Shown: piece by piece, positions 22,729 through 34,661 of the stretch
How the letters are laid out: the number at the start of each line of letters is the position of its first letter
Position numbering within the stretch: the stretch's first letter is position 1
Made by a program: the position numbers and the translations under genes
Notes under the pieces: model-generated
The model's input: only the letters and a program-made list of their open reading frames with translations
Told to the model about the DNA's origin: nothing
Database searches by the model: none
Origin: Clitoria ternatea
Lineage: Eukaryota; Streptophyta; Magnoliopsida; Fabales; Fabaceae
Reading direction: 5' to 3'
Assembly (NCBI GenBank): GCA_037962975.1
Contig: CM075669.1
Span: forward strand, 118,560,501 to 118,624,500
DNA length: 64,000 nt

Positions 22729-23403
22729 TCAAACACAATTGGACATATCTAGTATTCCTAATTCTCTTCTAATGTATATGAATTGTTCTTTTGCCAAGGG
22801 TTTTGTGAAGATATCCGCTAACTGCTTGGAAGTTTCAACATGTTCAAGCATGCAATCACATTTCAATACATGATCTCTAACGATATGATGTCGTATCTCG
22901 ATATGTTTGGTCCTTGAATGCATGACAGGATTCCTTGAGATATTAATGGCACTAGTATTTTCACATATAAGAGGCACATGGTCTAATGTAACACCAAAGT
23001 CAAGAAGTTGTTGCCTCATCCAAAGGATTTGAGCACAGCAACTTCCAGCTGCAACATATTCTGCCTCAGCTGTAGATAAAGCAACACTTACTTGTTTCTT
23101 GCTATGCCAAGAAACAAGAGAGCTACCAAGCAAGTGACATGTTCCACTAGTGCTTTTCCTATCAAGTTTACATCCAGTAAAATCAGCATCAGAATATCCT
23201 AGAAAGATTGCCTCATCAGATTTTGCATCAAACTTTCCTAGATTATCCTTTCCATTGTTAAGCACAAAACATTTGCATCCAAAAATATGAAAATAATAAA
23301 TATTAGGTTTTCTTCCCTTGTAAAGTTCATAGGGGGTTTTCTTTAGAATAGGCCTTATTAAACATCTATTCATAACATGACACGCGGTATTTACCGCATT
23401 GGC
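22729..23403 (-). pseudogene. Integrase end fused to RNase H, RT deleted (element A)
   Basis: One open frame begins with the end of a copia integrase (KTPYELYKGRKPNIYYFHIF, then DEAIFLGYS). Without a break it continues as RNase H (DADFTGCKLDRKSTSGTC, then SKKQ and ALSTAEAEYVA) to a natural end (KQLADIFTKPLA). Copia pol normally has the whole reverse transcriptase, with its YVDDI box, between these parts; none of it is here. Both partners normally contain a GYS at the join, so the deletion ran between two GGATATTC-like short repeats near 23191-23199 and stayed in frame. This element cannot make its own RT and would depend on a relative. Confidence 0.85.
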
Positions 23404-24650
23404 CTAAAAATGTTTCACAATGTTATTTTCATTTAACATGGTTCTTGCAAGCTCCACTAAAGATCTATTTTTCCTTTCAACCACTCTATTTTGTTGTGGA
23501 GTTCTAGGAGCTGAAAAGTTGTGATTGATACCATGTTTTTTGCAAACCTTTTCAAAGGATTGGTTTTCAAATTCTCCCCCATGATCGGTTCTTATGGATG
23601 CAATTTTTGAATTTTGCTCATTTTGGACAATCTTGACTAGTTTCTTGAATGCATGATATGCTTCATTTTTATGAGCAAGAAACAAGGTCCATGTATAAGT
23701 AATCATCTACAATCACTAGACCATAGTAATTATCACTAAAGCTTTTAATTTTAGAAGGTCCAAATAGATCCATGTGCAAAAGTTGTAAAGGCCTTTGAGT
23801 GGAAACAATATTTTTAGCTTGAAAGGATGCCTTTACTTGTTTTCCCTTTTGACATGCATCACAAAATTTGTTTTCAAATTTAAGCTTTGGTAAACCAATT
23901 ACTAATTCCTTAGAAACAAGTTTGTTCAAATGGTCTACATGTATATGAGCTATTCTTCTATGCCATAACCAAGTCTCATCCTCTCTAGTCATGAAACATT
24001 GCATATCATTTGAGGACAAACTATCAACATCAATCATGTAAATATTATCAATTCTTTTACCAACAAACTTGACTTCCTTGTTTAGTTTATGTTCAATTAT
24101 GCAGCAATTTGATTCAAACAATACTCTATATCCTTTATCACATAATTGGCTAATGCTAAGCAAGTTGTGTTTGAGCCCTTCAACATACAATATGTCACCA
24201 ATTGAGGTAGAGGAATTTTTACCAATGTTTCCAATGCCTAGAATTCTTCCTTTGGTGTTATCCCCATATGTGACGCTTCCTTTTCTCTTGGGAGTGAATG
24301 ATGTGAACTTACTTATATCTCCTGTCATATGTTTTAAACACCCACTATCTAAATACCAATGGGTGTTGCTTGCCTTGAAGCATACCTACAAAACAAAATT
24401 AGTTTAGAGAACTAGGTACCCATTTTATGTTGGGTCCTTTTAGGTTAGCTTGTGGTAATGTCCCTTTGGGAACCCACACCTTTCTTACAACCTTTGGTCT
24501 AACACTACAATTTGAAGAACTATGTCTTTTAAAGCCACAATGATTACACTTCATAAAAGGTGATGATGATCTTCTAAGTGGTACAAAGAAGTTTTTGTAA
24601 TGTTTTTCCATTTTGGTAGAGTTGTATCCTAAACCAGTTTTATCAAACAT
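23404..24650 (-). pseudogene. Copia protease and integrase (element A)
   Basis: On the minus strand a knuckle-like CNHCGFKRHSSSNC (about 24540-24500) is followed by the protease site WYLDSGCLKHMTGD near 24360-24320. The integrase zinc region follows (HRRIAHIHVDHLNKL and CDACQKGK), then LHMDLFGPSK with the first catalytic Asp, RTDHGGEFEN with the second, and PQQNRVVERKNRSL with the Glu. Frames shift near 24399-24340 and near 23700, and a stop follows at 23404. All integrase catalytic residues are still readable, but no continuous protein is. Confidence 0.8.
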
Positions 24651-24879
24651 ACATCTTTGGTTTCCAAGTAATACATTCAGGTTGTCTCTACCATTTGTAA
24701 ACTTTTCTAATGTTCTATTTAAGTCTAAGACCTTGGTTTCTAAGATGTCATATTTCTTTGCAAAATCACAATGTTTGTTCTTAGAGCATGTTTGAACATT
24801 TGTTAAATTTTCTTTTAGACATGCATTTTCTTTGCCAAGTTCTACAAGATGTGTTTCAAGAGTATCTATGATTTTTCTT

Positions 24880-26048
24880 CACAATTTGTATTTATTGGAG
24901 TTTTTAATAAACTTGTCATACAGCTCTTCAAATGCATCAAGCAATTTATTTCTATCTAAGTCAAGAAGACTTACCTTATTATCTTCCTCTTGATGATTTG
25001 CCATCAAGCAAAGGTTTGCTTCTTTATTTTCGGACTCATCGAAGCTACTTACATCGTTTTCGTCCCAAACAATGTAAGCTCTTCTTCTTCCTCTTTTCTC
25101 CTTGTTCTTCTTCTTAAGATTTGGGCAGTCTACCTTGAAGTGCCCTTCCTTGCCACATTCAAAACAGTTTGGTGAGGAAGGGGTTTCATTAGAAATTGGT
25201 TTCTTACCTTGGGGTTTGAAGTTCTTTTAGAATCGTTTGCTTCTCATGAACTTCCCAAATCGCTTTACAAACATTCCAAATTCTTCTTCTTCGTCAAGAT
25301 CACTACTTGATTCTTCTTCATGTATGGAAGTGGCCTTGAGAGCTAGGCCTTTCTTCTTGGAGGATTTTTCTTCTTCCTCCGCTAGCTTTAAATCCCTTAG
25401 TTCTTGCTCTTTCTCTTGTAGCTTTCCAAAGAGTGTGGCAAGAGACATCTCGTTGATGCTTGGGGATTATTTAATGGCAGTGACAAGAGGTTGCCATTCC
25501 CTGCTAAGAGTTTTCAAAACTTTATGCACAAGTTCTTTGTTAGTATAAACTTTACCAAGAGTAATAAGATGATTGATTATAAGGGTAAATCTCTTTTGCA
25601 TCTCTACAATCGTTTCCCCGAAATTTATCCTAAAGCTTTCATATTGACTAGTCAAGGTACTAATCTTAGAGTCTTTTACATCACTAGTACCTTTATGGGT
25701 TACTTGTAAAGTATCCCATATTTCCTTGGCTGATGGACAAGTCATTACCCTAAAAAATTCATCGGGACCTAATGCAAGAGTAATGAGATTTTTAGCCTTA
25801 TAATTGTACTGTACTTTCTTTTCTTCATCATTTGTCCAATCATCCATGGGTTTCTCAACATTTTTACCATTAACAGTATGCATGGGTATAAAAGGACCAT
25901 TTTCAATGGCATTCCAAATTCTTAAATCAATTGATTGAACAAAAATTTTCATTCTTTCCTTCCAAAACACATATCCTTCACCATTAAAAGCGGGAGGTCT
26001 ATTTGTTACACCGCCCTTGGGGAAAAGATTTAGAGAAGTTGAGGCCAT
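24880..26048 (-). pseudogene. Copia gag (element A)
   Basis: The start at 26048 gives MASTSLNLFPKGG. The SIRE-type gag core follows (RPPAFNGEGYVFWKERMKIF, and later IWDTLQVTHKGT), then an acidic Glu/Lys coiled-coil region near 25440-25260. A CCHC zinc knuckle (CFECGKEGHFKVDC) lies near 25175-25130. A GAA-to-TAA-type nonsense change occurs at 25467-25469 (expected AIKES) and another stop at about 25229. The ATG lies about 40 bp downstream of the primer site, so the 5' leader is very short. Confidence 0.85.
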
Positions 26049-26088
26049 TGTTCTCTTGAAGCTGTTAAGCTTGATCTACAAGAGTCAA

Positions 26089-26100
26089 GCTCTGATACCA
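26089..26100 (-). promoter_or_regulatory. Primer binding site of element A
   Basis: The minus strand reads TGGTATCAGAGC, complementary to the 3' end of initiator tRNA-Met, two bases from the 5' LTR. Confidence 0.9.
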
Positions 26101-26102
26101 CT

Positions 26103-27608
26103 TGTTATTCAAGTGGCCTCAATACTCAAGAGGGGGGTGAATTGAGTTTTTAAAACTTTGCTTGAAATTCCTTTGAACTTGATTCTTTTATCACAAGTTT
26201 AAAGATTATGCAAGTGAAGGCAAGTATAGTACAAGAGATAAAGCAAAACAAGATGTGAATATTGCTGAAACAATTTGTCAAACACTTGGTGTGTACTGCT
26301 TTAAAAGGAACTAATTCAAGCAAGCTTAAATAAGCAAATCACAATCAATCAACAACAATCCAATCAAATGCAATATATCAATGTAAAAGAGTAAGGGAGA
26401 AGAGCTTGCAAACCGATTTAACGAGTTCCACCAACCCCGGTGTACATCTCGCCTTCAAGCAAACCACTTGAAGGATTTCTACTATTGAAGTTTAGAGATT
26501 ACAAGCTTTAAGCAATTGCAGCTTCCTAGTGTCCCACACTTTAGAACTCAATCTTCACTAGCACAAGGGCAACCACCCAATCTCTCAAACTCTTAATACC
26601 AAAAGGTTGAACCCCAACCTTTGTGACCACTCAACCTAAAGTGAAAATCCTTTGTGTTTTGTAGTGTTTACAAGATAATGACTCTCTAAATAGAGTAGAT
26701 ATACAAGTGAAAGCTCTCTCAAATTCAAACTCTCAACAACAGAGAATATACAAGTTGAAGTTCTAAGTTTTAGAAAAATGAAACTATGTAAGAATAAGAC
26801 TCACAAGACTTAAGAATTGATTTCCCTTTGATGGATGTGATTGATTGTATTGAGTAGCTTGAAGGAGTCTTGCTTTTATAGACCTAGGAGAAGAGCATAA
26901 TAGAGTTCCTAGCCGTTACAGCTCATGGGTACCTGAGATGTATGGAGAAATGAGCTGGTTTCCACTAAAAAGCACTTTCCCCAAATTCTGGCACTATCGT
27001 AATCGATTATGCCTCAAGCTGTAATCGATTACACTTTGAAATCTTTAGTGTTTTTTGTGCTGTAATCGATTAACATATACCTTATAATCGATTAGCTGTA
27101 ACTCAGAACCTTGGTAATCGATTATGTCTTGCCTTGTAATCGATTAGTTATGACACCTGATGCATTTAATTTGGTTACGCAGCTTGGTAATCGATTATGC
27201 CTTGTGTCTAATCGATTAGTGTAAAAATAGTAGCCCTATAATCGATTATCTGATATGCTGTAATCGATTAGGTGTTTTCCAGAAGCCTTGTAATCGATTG
27301 TTTTAAGTTCTGCAATCGAGTAGCATAAGTACCTGATTCATTTAAATCAATTTTTCATTTTGGTAATCGATTAGGGTTTAGGGTGCAATCGGTTAGTTGA
27401 GAAACAGAATCCTTGTAATCGATTATCCTTGTATGTGTAATCAATTATATGGCAAAACAGAAGCTATCTAATCGATTATCTGTCCTTCGTAATCGATTAG
27501 CCTGTGTGTTTTTGCAGGTCTGATGCTGTTACTTGTTTCTCCAAGAGTTTCTTCAAAAGTCCTTTGTCATTATCAAAATCTTTGAACCTGAAAACATATT
27601 CCAACATA
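26103..27608 (-). repeat. 5' LTR of element A
   Basis: This is the upstream LTR in the element's sense, matching 9052-10558. It contains the second copy of the palindrome array (27000-27500) and the TATA box at 26873-26880. The flanking TGACA at 27609-27613 is the target duplication. Confidence 0.9.
27000..27500. other. Phased TAATCGATTA array, 5' LTR of A
   Basis: This is the partner of the array at 9950-10449, with the same number and order of sites and the same spacings. A few sites differ between copies (CAATCGAGTA, CAATCGGTTA, TAATCAATTA), mostly by transitions, while spacing is unchanged. Confidence 0.9.
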
Positions 27609-29300
27609 TGACAAACCAATCCCATGATCCCACAAGGAATGACTTAGATAATGAACCCAGCTGCCAGCCCTTGCACGGTCGCCGCTTCCCAACAAAACGG
27701 AAAGATAGAAATCCTTGAGGAACGACTAAGGGCAGTGGAAGGTATAGAAGGTTTTGGATTAGTAGACACCTCTAAACTCTGCCTGGTCCCGGACATCATT
27801 ATTCCCCCTAAGTTCAAAGTACCAGATTTTGACAAATACTGAGGAGTGACTTGCCCGAGGAATCACCTCACAATGTATTGCCAAAAGATGGCATCATATG
27901 CTTCTAATGACAAGTTGTTAATTCACTACTTTTAAGACAGTCTAGCCAGGGCTGCTCTTACCTGGTATGCCCACCTTGAAAGAACCTTATTCATTGTTGA
28001 AAGGACTTGGCAGATGCCTTCATAAAGTAATACAAATACAATTTAGGCATGGCGCCCGATAGAGTACAGCTGCAGAATATGACAAAGAAAGATAATGAGA
28101 CATTTAAAGAATACGTACAGAGGTGGCGTGAGACTGCTGCACAGGTGGACCCCCAGATGTCAGAAAAAGAAGTAGTTGTAATGTTTATCGACACGCTTCA
28201 GTCACCCTTCTATGATAGGATGATTGGTAGCGTCTCGTCTAACTTCTCTAATATTATGACCATCGGAGAAATGATAGAGATCGGGGTAAGGACGGGAAAG
28301 ATTACCCAGGGCCCGTCTGGAGCATCCACTGTGAAAAGACCAGTGCCAGGTGATAGTAAGAGGAGAGATAGGGAAACTAATTCTATCTCTTACGATTAGG
28401 GGAGGGCCCAACCAAGACCATTCACCCCCGTCACTTTTCAAGCTCCTTATGCACCGTATTCACATATGGCCGCCACCGTCCATAACACAACTCCTTATCC
28501 TCCCCACTTCCGTCCTCCCATTATCAGAACACCGATGTCACGACCTATGCCATACCGACCTCCACAATAAGGAACTCAGCCACCCAACCCTAATCCTAAT
28601 CTAAGGAGACCTAACAATGACTGCACCCCTATGCAATTTGACCCAATCCCAATGACATATACTGAACTTTTGCCTCTCCTCATTTGTAACGGTTTAGTGG
28701 CACCCTGCCCCTTAAAGCCGATGGAACCCCTTTACCCTAAGGGGTTTGATCTCAACGCCCGGTGTGATTACCACGCTGGAGCATCGGGGCATTCCACAAA
28801 AAACTATATGGCATTGAAGTATAAAGTAAGGGACCTGATTAAGGCCGACTGGCTTAAATTTCAGGAAGGCAGTCCAAATGTTGCCACCAATCCCTTACCT
28901 AACCATGGGAATTCAGGGGTCAACACCGTGGAAAATGATAAGGAGTATGTCAGGAATGTTGCTGACATAAGAATGCCATTGAGGGTGATTCATTCCCATT
29001 TGCTTAAAAGGGGATTGATTGAAGGGGCCTAGAGTCAAGACCATGATAATAACCAGACTGCCGAGCATCAAAGTTTCTGTGAGGTCCTTCAAAGTCTCAT
29101 GGATAATCACATTGTGCAGGTCTGTAAACGCCGTGGAAGCGACATAAATATAGTCCAGGAACAGACAGGGGAACAAGTCCCTAAGCCCTTGACAATTTTC
29201 TATAGCAAAAGCCCTCCAAGGGCTCCTATTCTCATACAGCCAATCATCACTGTTCAAGCATCTACCCCACTTGCATTCAAGGATTTTTGAGCCGTACCTT
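27609..29300 (+). pseudogene. Ogre gag, 3' part
   Basis: It continues the gag interrupted at 9051. Readable pieces are IEILEERLRAVEGIEGFGLV and PPKFKVPDFDKY (27700-27840), the capsid-like DNETFKEYVQRWRETAAQV (28090-28150), and a proline-rich linker. Near 28770 lies a damaged zinc-finger-like CDYHAGASGHSTKNYMALK with the expected Cys and His pattern of Ogre gag (CxYH...GHxxxxC; the last Cys is changed). Stops occur at 27841, 27934 and elsewhere. Confidence 0.7.
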
Positions 29301-29397
29301 AGAAGTACGACGCATGTGTGAGCTTGGCGACGAGTGACCCATCTTCATCAACCATCATAAAAATTACTGGGGTAGGAGGTGTAACCCAGAGTGGGGG

Positions 29398-30700
29398 GTG
29401 TACGTTCCTCCAGAATCAAAGAATGATCAGATTGCCGGGAAAGCCAAAATGGGTAGAGAAGAGGCCAGTAGTGAAGCAAAAAGGGTCCTGACTGATGAAG
29501 AGGCCTATGAATTCCTAAAGTTTATTCGCCATAGCGAATATCAAGTGCTTGACCAGCTAAACCACACCCCACCAAAATTTCTCTGTTATCATTATTGATG
29601 AACTCTGAGCCATATCGAAAGACGTTAATGAAGGTGCTGAACGAGGCCCATGTCCATCATGACATTCCCATTGACAAGTTTCAGGGAATAATGGGGCATA
29701 TTGTAGCAGACAACTATTTGACTTTCACTGATGAGGAAATACCATCAGAAGGAATGGGGCACAACAAAGCCCTCCATGTCTCTGTGAAGTGCCGAGATCA
29801 TCTCCTGGCAAAAGTGCTTATTGACAACGGGTCATCCCTCAACGTCATGCCTAAATCCACATTGGCCAAATTGCCATTTGACCGGATGTATATGAAGCAG
29901 AGTGCCACAATAGTATGAGCTTTCGATAGAACTCGTAGGGAGGTCATGGATGAGATTAAGTTGCCAATACAGGTTGGGCCGTGCACATTCCAAATCCTTT
30001 TTTAAGTCATGGACATTGCGCCTGCTTACAGCTATTTGCTGGGCCGACCATGGATTCATTCCGTCGGGGTAGTCCCCTCTACCCTACACCAAAAGTTAAA
30101 GTTCGTCGTTGATAATAAGCTGATAATCTTTTCTGCTGAGGAGGACTTTTTGGTCAGTAAACCTATGACGACCCCTTATATCAAGGCAGCGGAAGAGGCT
30201 CTTGAGACCTCTTTCTAAGCGTTGGAGATAGCAAACACCACCTATGTGGGGGAAGAAGCTATAATGGTGAGGGCTTACATTCTAAGTGCATCCTTAGTGA
30301 TGCCAATGATAATGCTTCGTGAGGGATATAAACCTGGAAGAGGGCTAGGACGCACTTTGAATGGAGAGGTAGAATCTTATGCCTACTTGAGAACAAAAAT
30401 AGTTTCAGCTTGGGATACCGGCCGATAGCTGCTGATAGGCGAAGAATGGAGGTAGAGAAAAGAGAAAGAAGGGCCATTTGCCTTGCCATCAAAGAGCCTT
30501 ATACATCAAGAGTCCCCATCTGTGATCTCTACCAGTGCTTTTGGAGCGCAGGGTTGATGCCTCTAGACCAAGTGGCCATCATTGAAGGCAGTCTCTATGA
30601 TGGTACTGATTTTATGATTGCTTGCCTGCAGGGCCAAGAACTTTATAACTGGGAGGCCATCGAACTCTCTACGACTTTGAATGTTTCACCAAAGTAATTT
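29398..30700 (+). pseudogene. Ogre protease region
   Basis: The frame 29595-29918 carries the retropepsin site VLIDNGSSLNVMP, with the D-x-G triad as DNG, preceded by the typical HNKALHVSVKCRDHLLAKV. The next frame (30009-30218) continues with YSYLLGRPWIHSVGVVPSTL, the C-terminal protease part conserved in Tat/Ogre elements. A linker rich in charged residues leads to RT. Stops at 29596, 29917 and 30003 break it. Confidence 0.75.
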
Positions 30701-31083
30701 AATTATGCTTTAATAACTTGTTAACCCCACTGCTATACCTAAGGCTTTAGGAGATTTCTGTAATAAGGGCAAAGAAAAACATGTTTTATCATTCAAGTTT
30801 CCATCAATAAATGCGTATTGAATTTCAATCTGTCTTTTACCGCTCCATCTATCTTTGATTTGACTCTTTTTCCTTTCACTTATTGGTTTTCTTTTCCGTT
30901 CACCATAACCAACTAAATAAATGCAGATTCAAAAATAACCCTCTCGAGAATAGCAAACTCGCGGTTCCGTTTCACGACTTTGACCACCTGGTTGATTATG
31001 CTGATGAAGAGGGTGAGGAAGATTATGAGACACTACCCGAGCTAGGAAGATGGTTGGAGCAAGAGGATAAGGAGATTTAACCC

Positions 31084-32372
31084 CATCTAGAGATAGGTGA
31101 GATTATTAATTTGGGGGATGAGAAGGATAAGAAAGAAGTCAAGATCGACACTTCTCTGAGTAAGGAGCAAAGGGAAGAGTTGATTAAGCTGTTAATAGAG
31201 TTTTGTGATGTCTTTGCCTGGTCCTATCAAGATATGCCTGGACTCGATACTAGCATTATCGAACATAAACTACCCTTAAAACCTGAGTACCCTCCAATAA
31301 AGCAGAAGCTATGCCGAATAAAGCTGAAAATACTCCTAAAGATCAAAGAGGAGGTTAAGAAGCAGTTTGATTTTAGATTCCTAGTTGTGGCAAAGTACCC
31401 TCAGTGGGTGGCCAACATCGTCCCTGTCCCAAAGAAGGATGGAAAGGTACAGATGTGTGTGGACTATCGGGATTTGAATAGAGCTAGTCCCAAAGATGAC
31501 TTTCCCTTACCACAGATCGATGTTTTGGTCGACAATACAACTCAGTATTCCATTTTCTCATTCATGGATAGTTTCTCTAGGTATAATCAGATTAAGATGG
31601 CACCTGAAGATATAGAGAAGACCACCTTTATAACTCTATGGGGGACCTTTTGTTACAAAGTGATGTCTTTCAGGCTGAAAAATGCTAGGGCCACCTACCA
31701 AAGGGTAATGGTAACCCTCTTCCATGACATGATGCATAAGGAGATAGAAGTTTATGTGGATGATATCATTGCCAAGTCTAGAACTGATGAAGGGAATATT
31801 ATTTATTTACGAATGCTTTTTGAAAGGCTAAGGAAGCTTAAGCTCAGGTTGAACCCGGCCAAGTGCACCTTTGGCGCAAGATCAGGAAAACAGTTAGGGT
31901 TCATTAGAAGCAAAAGAGGAATAGAAGTTGATTCTGACAAGGTCAAAGCGATTCTTGAAGTGCCTCCTCCCTTATAGAAAAAGAAGTTCGAGGATTCTTG
32001 GGAAGGATAAACTATATTGCTCGATTCTTCTCATAATTAATAGCAACTTATGAGCCGATCTTTAAGCTCCTTCATAAGAACCAACCGGGGTAATGGAATG
32101 AAGATTGTCAAATAGCTTTTAAGAAGATAAAGCAATATTTACAGGAACCACCGATCCTGGTACCTCTAACTCTTGGAAGGCCATTGATCTTATATCTAAC
32201 TGTGTTGAATGAGTCTATGGGCTGTATGTTGGGTTAAACTAACGAGACCGGGAAAAAAGAACATGCCATCTACTACCTGAGCAAGAAGTTCACTGAGTGC
32301 GAAATGAGATATTCTACTCTTGAACGAACCTGTTACGTGTTGGCATGGGCTGCTTGACGTTTAAGGTAGTAT
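31084..32372 (+). pseudogene. Ogre reverse transcriptase and first RNase H
   Basis: The 288-codon frame 31111-31977 holds most RT blocks: VPVPKKDGKVQMCVDYRDLN, FSFMDSFSRYNQIKMAPED with the first catalytic Asp, and VYVDDIIAKSR with the YVDD pair. A stop at 31975-31977 and frameshifts follow. The first RNase H is readable only in pieces (AIYYLSKKFTECEMRYSTLE near 32260-32325). Confidence 0.85.
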
Positions 32373-32882
32373 ATGTTATCTTACACTACTTGGTTGGTTT
32401 CTAAAATGGACCCCATCAAGTATATCTTTGAAAAGCCCGCCCTAACCAGAAGGATCGCTCAACGACAAGTTCTATTAATTAAGTATGACATAACCTACGT
32501 CACTCAAAAGGCCGTAAGAGCAAGTGCTTTGGCAGATTATTTGCCACACCAACCCATCAATGATTACCAACCTATGCAGTTTGATTTCCCAGATGAGGAT
32601 ATCTTGGCACTATTTAATATAGAAGGTGATCAGAAAGACAAATGGACCTTAAGATTCGATGGAACTTTTAATGCACTAGGGCATGGGATTGGGGCCGTCC
32701 TGATCTCACTAGAAAAGGAATTCATCCTTGTCTGTGCCAGACTATGTTTTGATTGTACCAACAACATTGCTGAGTATGAGGCATGCTCTCTGGGGATCCA
32801 AGCAGTATTAGATGTAAAAGTGAAGAAGTTAGAAGTCTACGAGGATTCTACTTTGGTCATTCACCAACTAAAAGGTGAATAA
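32373..32882 (+). pseudogene. Ogre second (archaeal-type) RNase H
   Basis: The frame encodes WTLRFDGTFNALGHGIGAVL, then NNIAEYEACSLGIQAVLDV and LEVYEDSTLVIHQLKGE. These are the Asp, Glu and Asp blocks of the second RNase H that sits after RT in the Tat/Ogre lineage. The N-terminal part (32373-32580) is the end of the first RNase H and connection. A stop at 32880 separates it from integrase. Confidence 0.8.
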
Positions 32883-32900
32883 AAGACAAAGGATAACAAG

Positions 32901-34000
32901 TTGATTCCTTATCAAGCTCATATCAAGGGGCTAATCAAGGAATTTAATGATATCTCTTTTTATCATGTTCTTAGGGATGATAATCAGATGGTTGATGCCT
33001 TAGCCACTCTCGCCTCAATGTTCAAAGTATGTAGTGACTACGATATGCCTCTCATCAATATAAAGGAACGTCATGAGCCCGCATACTGCCAAGTAATAGA
33101 AGAGGAGTCAGACAGGAGACCATGGTATCATGACATCAAAAGATATATTCAGAGTCAAGAATACCCCAATGGTGCTATGGAGAATGATAGGAGAACCCTG
33201 AGACGACTTGCCATGGGTTTTTTCTTGAATGGTAATGTGCTCTTCAAGAGAAACTACAACTCTGTCCTCCTTTGTTGTATTAATGCTATCGAGGTAAATG
33301 AAATCATAAGGGAGGTCCATGAAGGATCTTTCGAAACTCACGCTAATGGGCATGCCATGTCAAGAAAGATCTTAAGGGCCAGATACTATTGGATGATCAT
33401 GGAAGCAGATTGCTTTGCTTTTGTTCGAAAGTGTCACAAGTGTCAGATATATACTGATCATATTCATGCGCTTCTATCATCCTTAAATGTTTTGTTAGCA
33501 CTGTGGCTTTTCTCAATATGGGGCATGGATGTCATTGGGCCCATCGAGCCAAAAGCCTCAAACGATCATCGCTTCATTTTAGTCGTCATTGATTATTTCA
33601 CCAAGTGGGTAGAGGCAGCTTCATATGCCAATATAACAATGAATGTTATGGTCAAGTTCATCAAGCGAGAGCTGATATGTTGATACAATTTACCAAGTCA
33701 AATCATTACTGACAATGGTACGAATTTGAATAATAAGATAATAAAGGAACTGTGCGAAAGCTTTAGAATTTACCACCATAATTCCTCTCCTTATCAGCCT
33801 AAGATGAATAGAGCAGTCAAGGTGGCTAATAAAAATATCAAGAAGATAGTGCAGAAGATGGTGGTAACCTACAAAGATTGGAGTGAGATGCTCCCGTTTG
33901 CTCTACACGGGTATCGGACCTCGGTTCGAACCTCAACTGAGGCAACCTCGTTATTCTCAGGGGTTCACTGGAGGATCTATGAGCCTTCCCTATTTCACTT
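32901..34000 (+). pseudogene. Ogre integrase
   Basis: An HHCC zinc-binding part (GHAMSRKILRARYYWMIMEA, then CHKCQIYTD) is followed by the core with WGMDVIGPIEPKA (first Asp) and IITDNGTNLNN (second Asp). The third catalytic residue, expected Glu, reads Lys in SPYQPKMNRAVKVANKNI. A stop lies at 33681. The frame loses similarity after YRTSVRTST near 33940 and the 3' untranslated part follows to 34299. Confidence 0.8.
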
Positions 34001-34299
34001 ACCATTGACCTTTTCTACTTTATTCTATTTGTTCCATTTATGTTCCTTGCTTTCCTTTCTCTATACCTGTTTAATATACATGAATAGAAACTTCACCCTT
34101 TTTGGTACGTGTTTGTGGTATAAGATTTGTTAGTGAGTATTAAGCTTTCAAGCTTTCCTTGCTTTCCTTTCCATTTATGGTATAAGATCTGTTTTCATCC
34201 CCGAGTATTGACCTTTTTCAAGCCTACGTCATCTGTTTTCCATCAAAAAGCTTCAGGAACCCATTTCACTCCCCAGTTGGAGCCAGGGGCATCCCCCAA
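34001..34299 (+). other. 3' untranslated end of element O
   Basis: T-rich sequence with two copies of GGTATAAGAT (near 34117 and 34178) and no gene. It ends where element B begins. The 3' LTR of O would lie beyond B, outside the window. Confidence 0.5.
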
Positions 34300-34661
34300 T
34301 GTTAGTCAAGTGGCCTCTTTCAACTCAAGAGGGGGGTGAATTGAGTTCTCCTAATTTAAATTATCTAGATGCACTTTATTTAAATTTCAATACTTAAGAT
34401 GATAAGATGCAAAACAAAATTAATAAGGCACAACAGATTAAATAAATATAAGATAGAGAGTAGGGTTAAGAAAGGTTAAGAGATTGCAAACAGTGTTTTA
34501 TACTGGTTCGGCCAACCACTGCCTATGTCCAGTCTTCTCAAGAACCTCTTAAGGATTTCACTATTCTTAAAAACAATACACAGAATCTTCCACACCTTGG
34601 CACACCCCTGCCCTTGTGTGAAGTTTTTAATCACAACAAGATTTTCACTACTCTTGTATAA
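34300..34661 (-). repeat. LTR of B, left piece
   Basis: The first 362 bp of the LTR on the plus strand, similar in layout to A's LTR start, with TGGTTCGGCCAACC near 34503-34516. It is interrupted by E after TATAA (34657-34661). Confidence 0.8.

Larger units (their letters stand above)
9052..27608 (-). mobile_element. SIRE/Maximus-type Ty1-copia element A (contains D)
   Basis: Two LTRs of about 1.5 kb in the same orientation (9052-10558 and 26103-27608) bound a minus-strand gag-pol. The target duplication TGACA (9047-9051 and 27609-27613) rejoins the Ogre gag exactly. The primer site is complementary to initiator tRNA-Met and there is a purine tract next to the 3' LTR. Domain order is gag, protease, integrase, RNase H, then an extra ORF before the 3' LTR. 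The reverse transcriptase is missing. Element D is inserted 33 bp inside the 3' LTR edge. Without D the element is about 8.6 kb. The LTRs differ at a few per cent by eye, so it is older than D and F. Confidence 0.9.
4391..34299 (+). mobile_element. Ogre/Tat-type Ty3-gypsy element O (nested, decayed)
   Basis: A plus-strand Ty3-gypsy element is identified by a tRNA-Arg-type primer site at 5774, an additional ORF1 before gag, and the order gag, protease, RT, RNase H, second RNase H, integrase. The second RNase H after RT, the ORF1 and the Arg primer are hallmarks of the Tat/Ogre lineage. Element A splits its gag at 9051/27609 with target duplication TGACA, and element B cuts off its 3' end at 34300, so no 3' LTR is in view. 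All reading frames contain several stops or frameshifts, so it is a dead, old copy. The start coordinate is approximate because the upstream LTR edge cannot be checked against a 3' copy. Confidence 0.85.
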
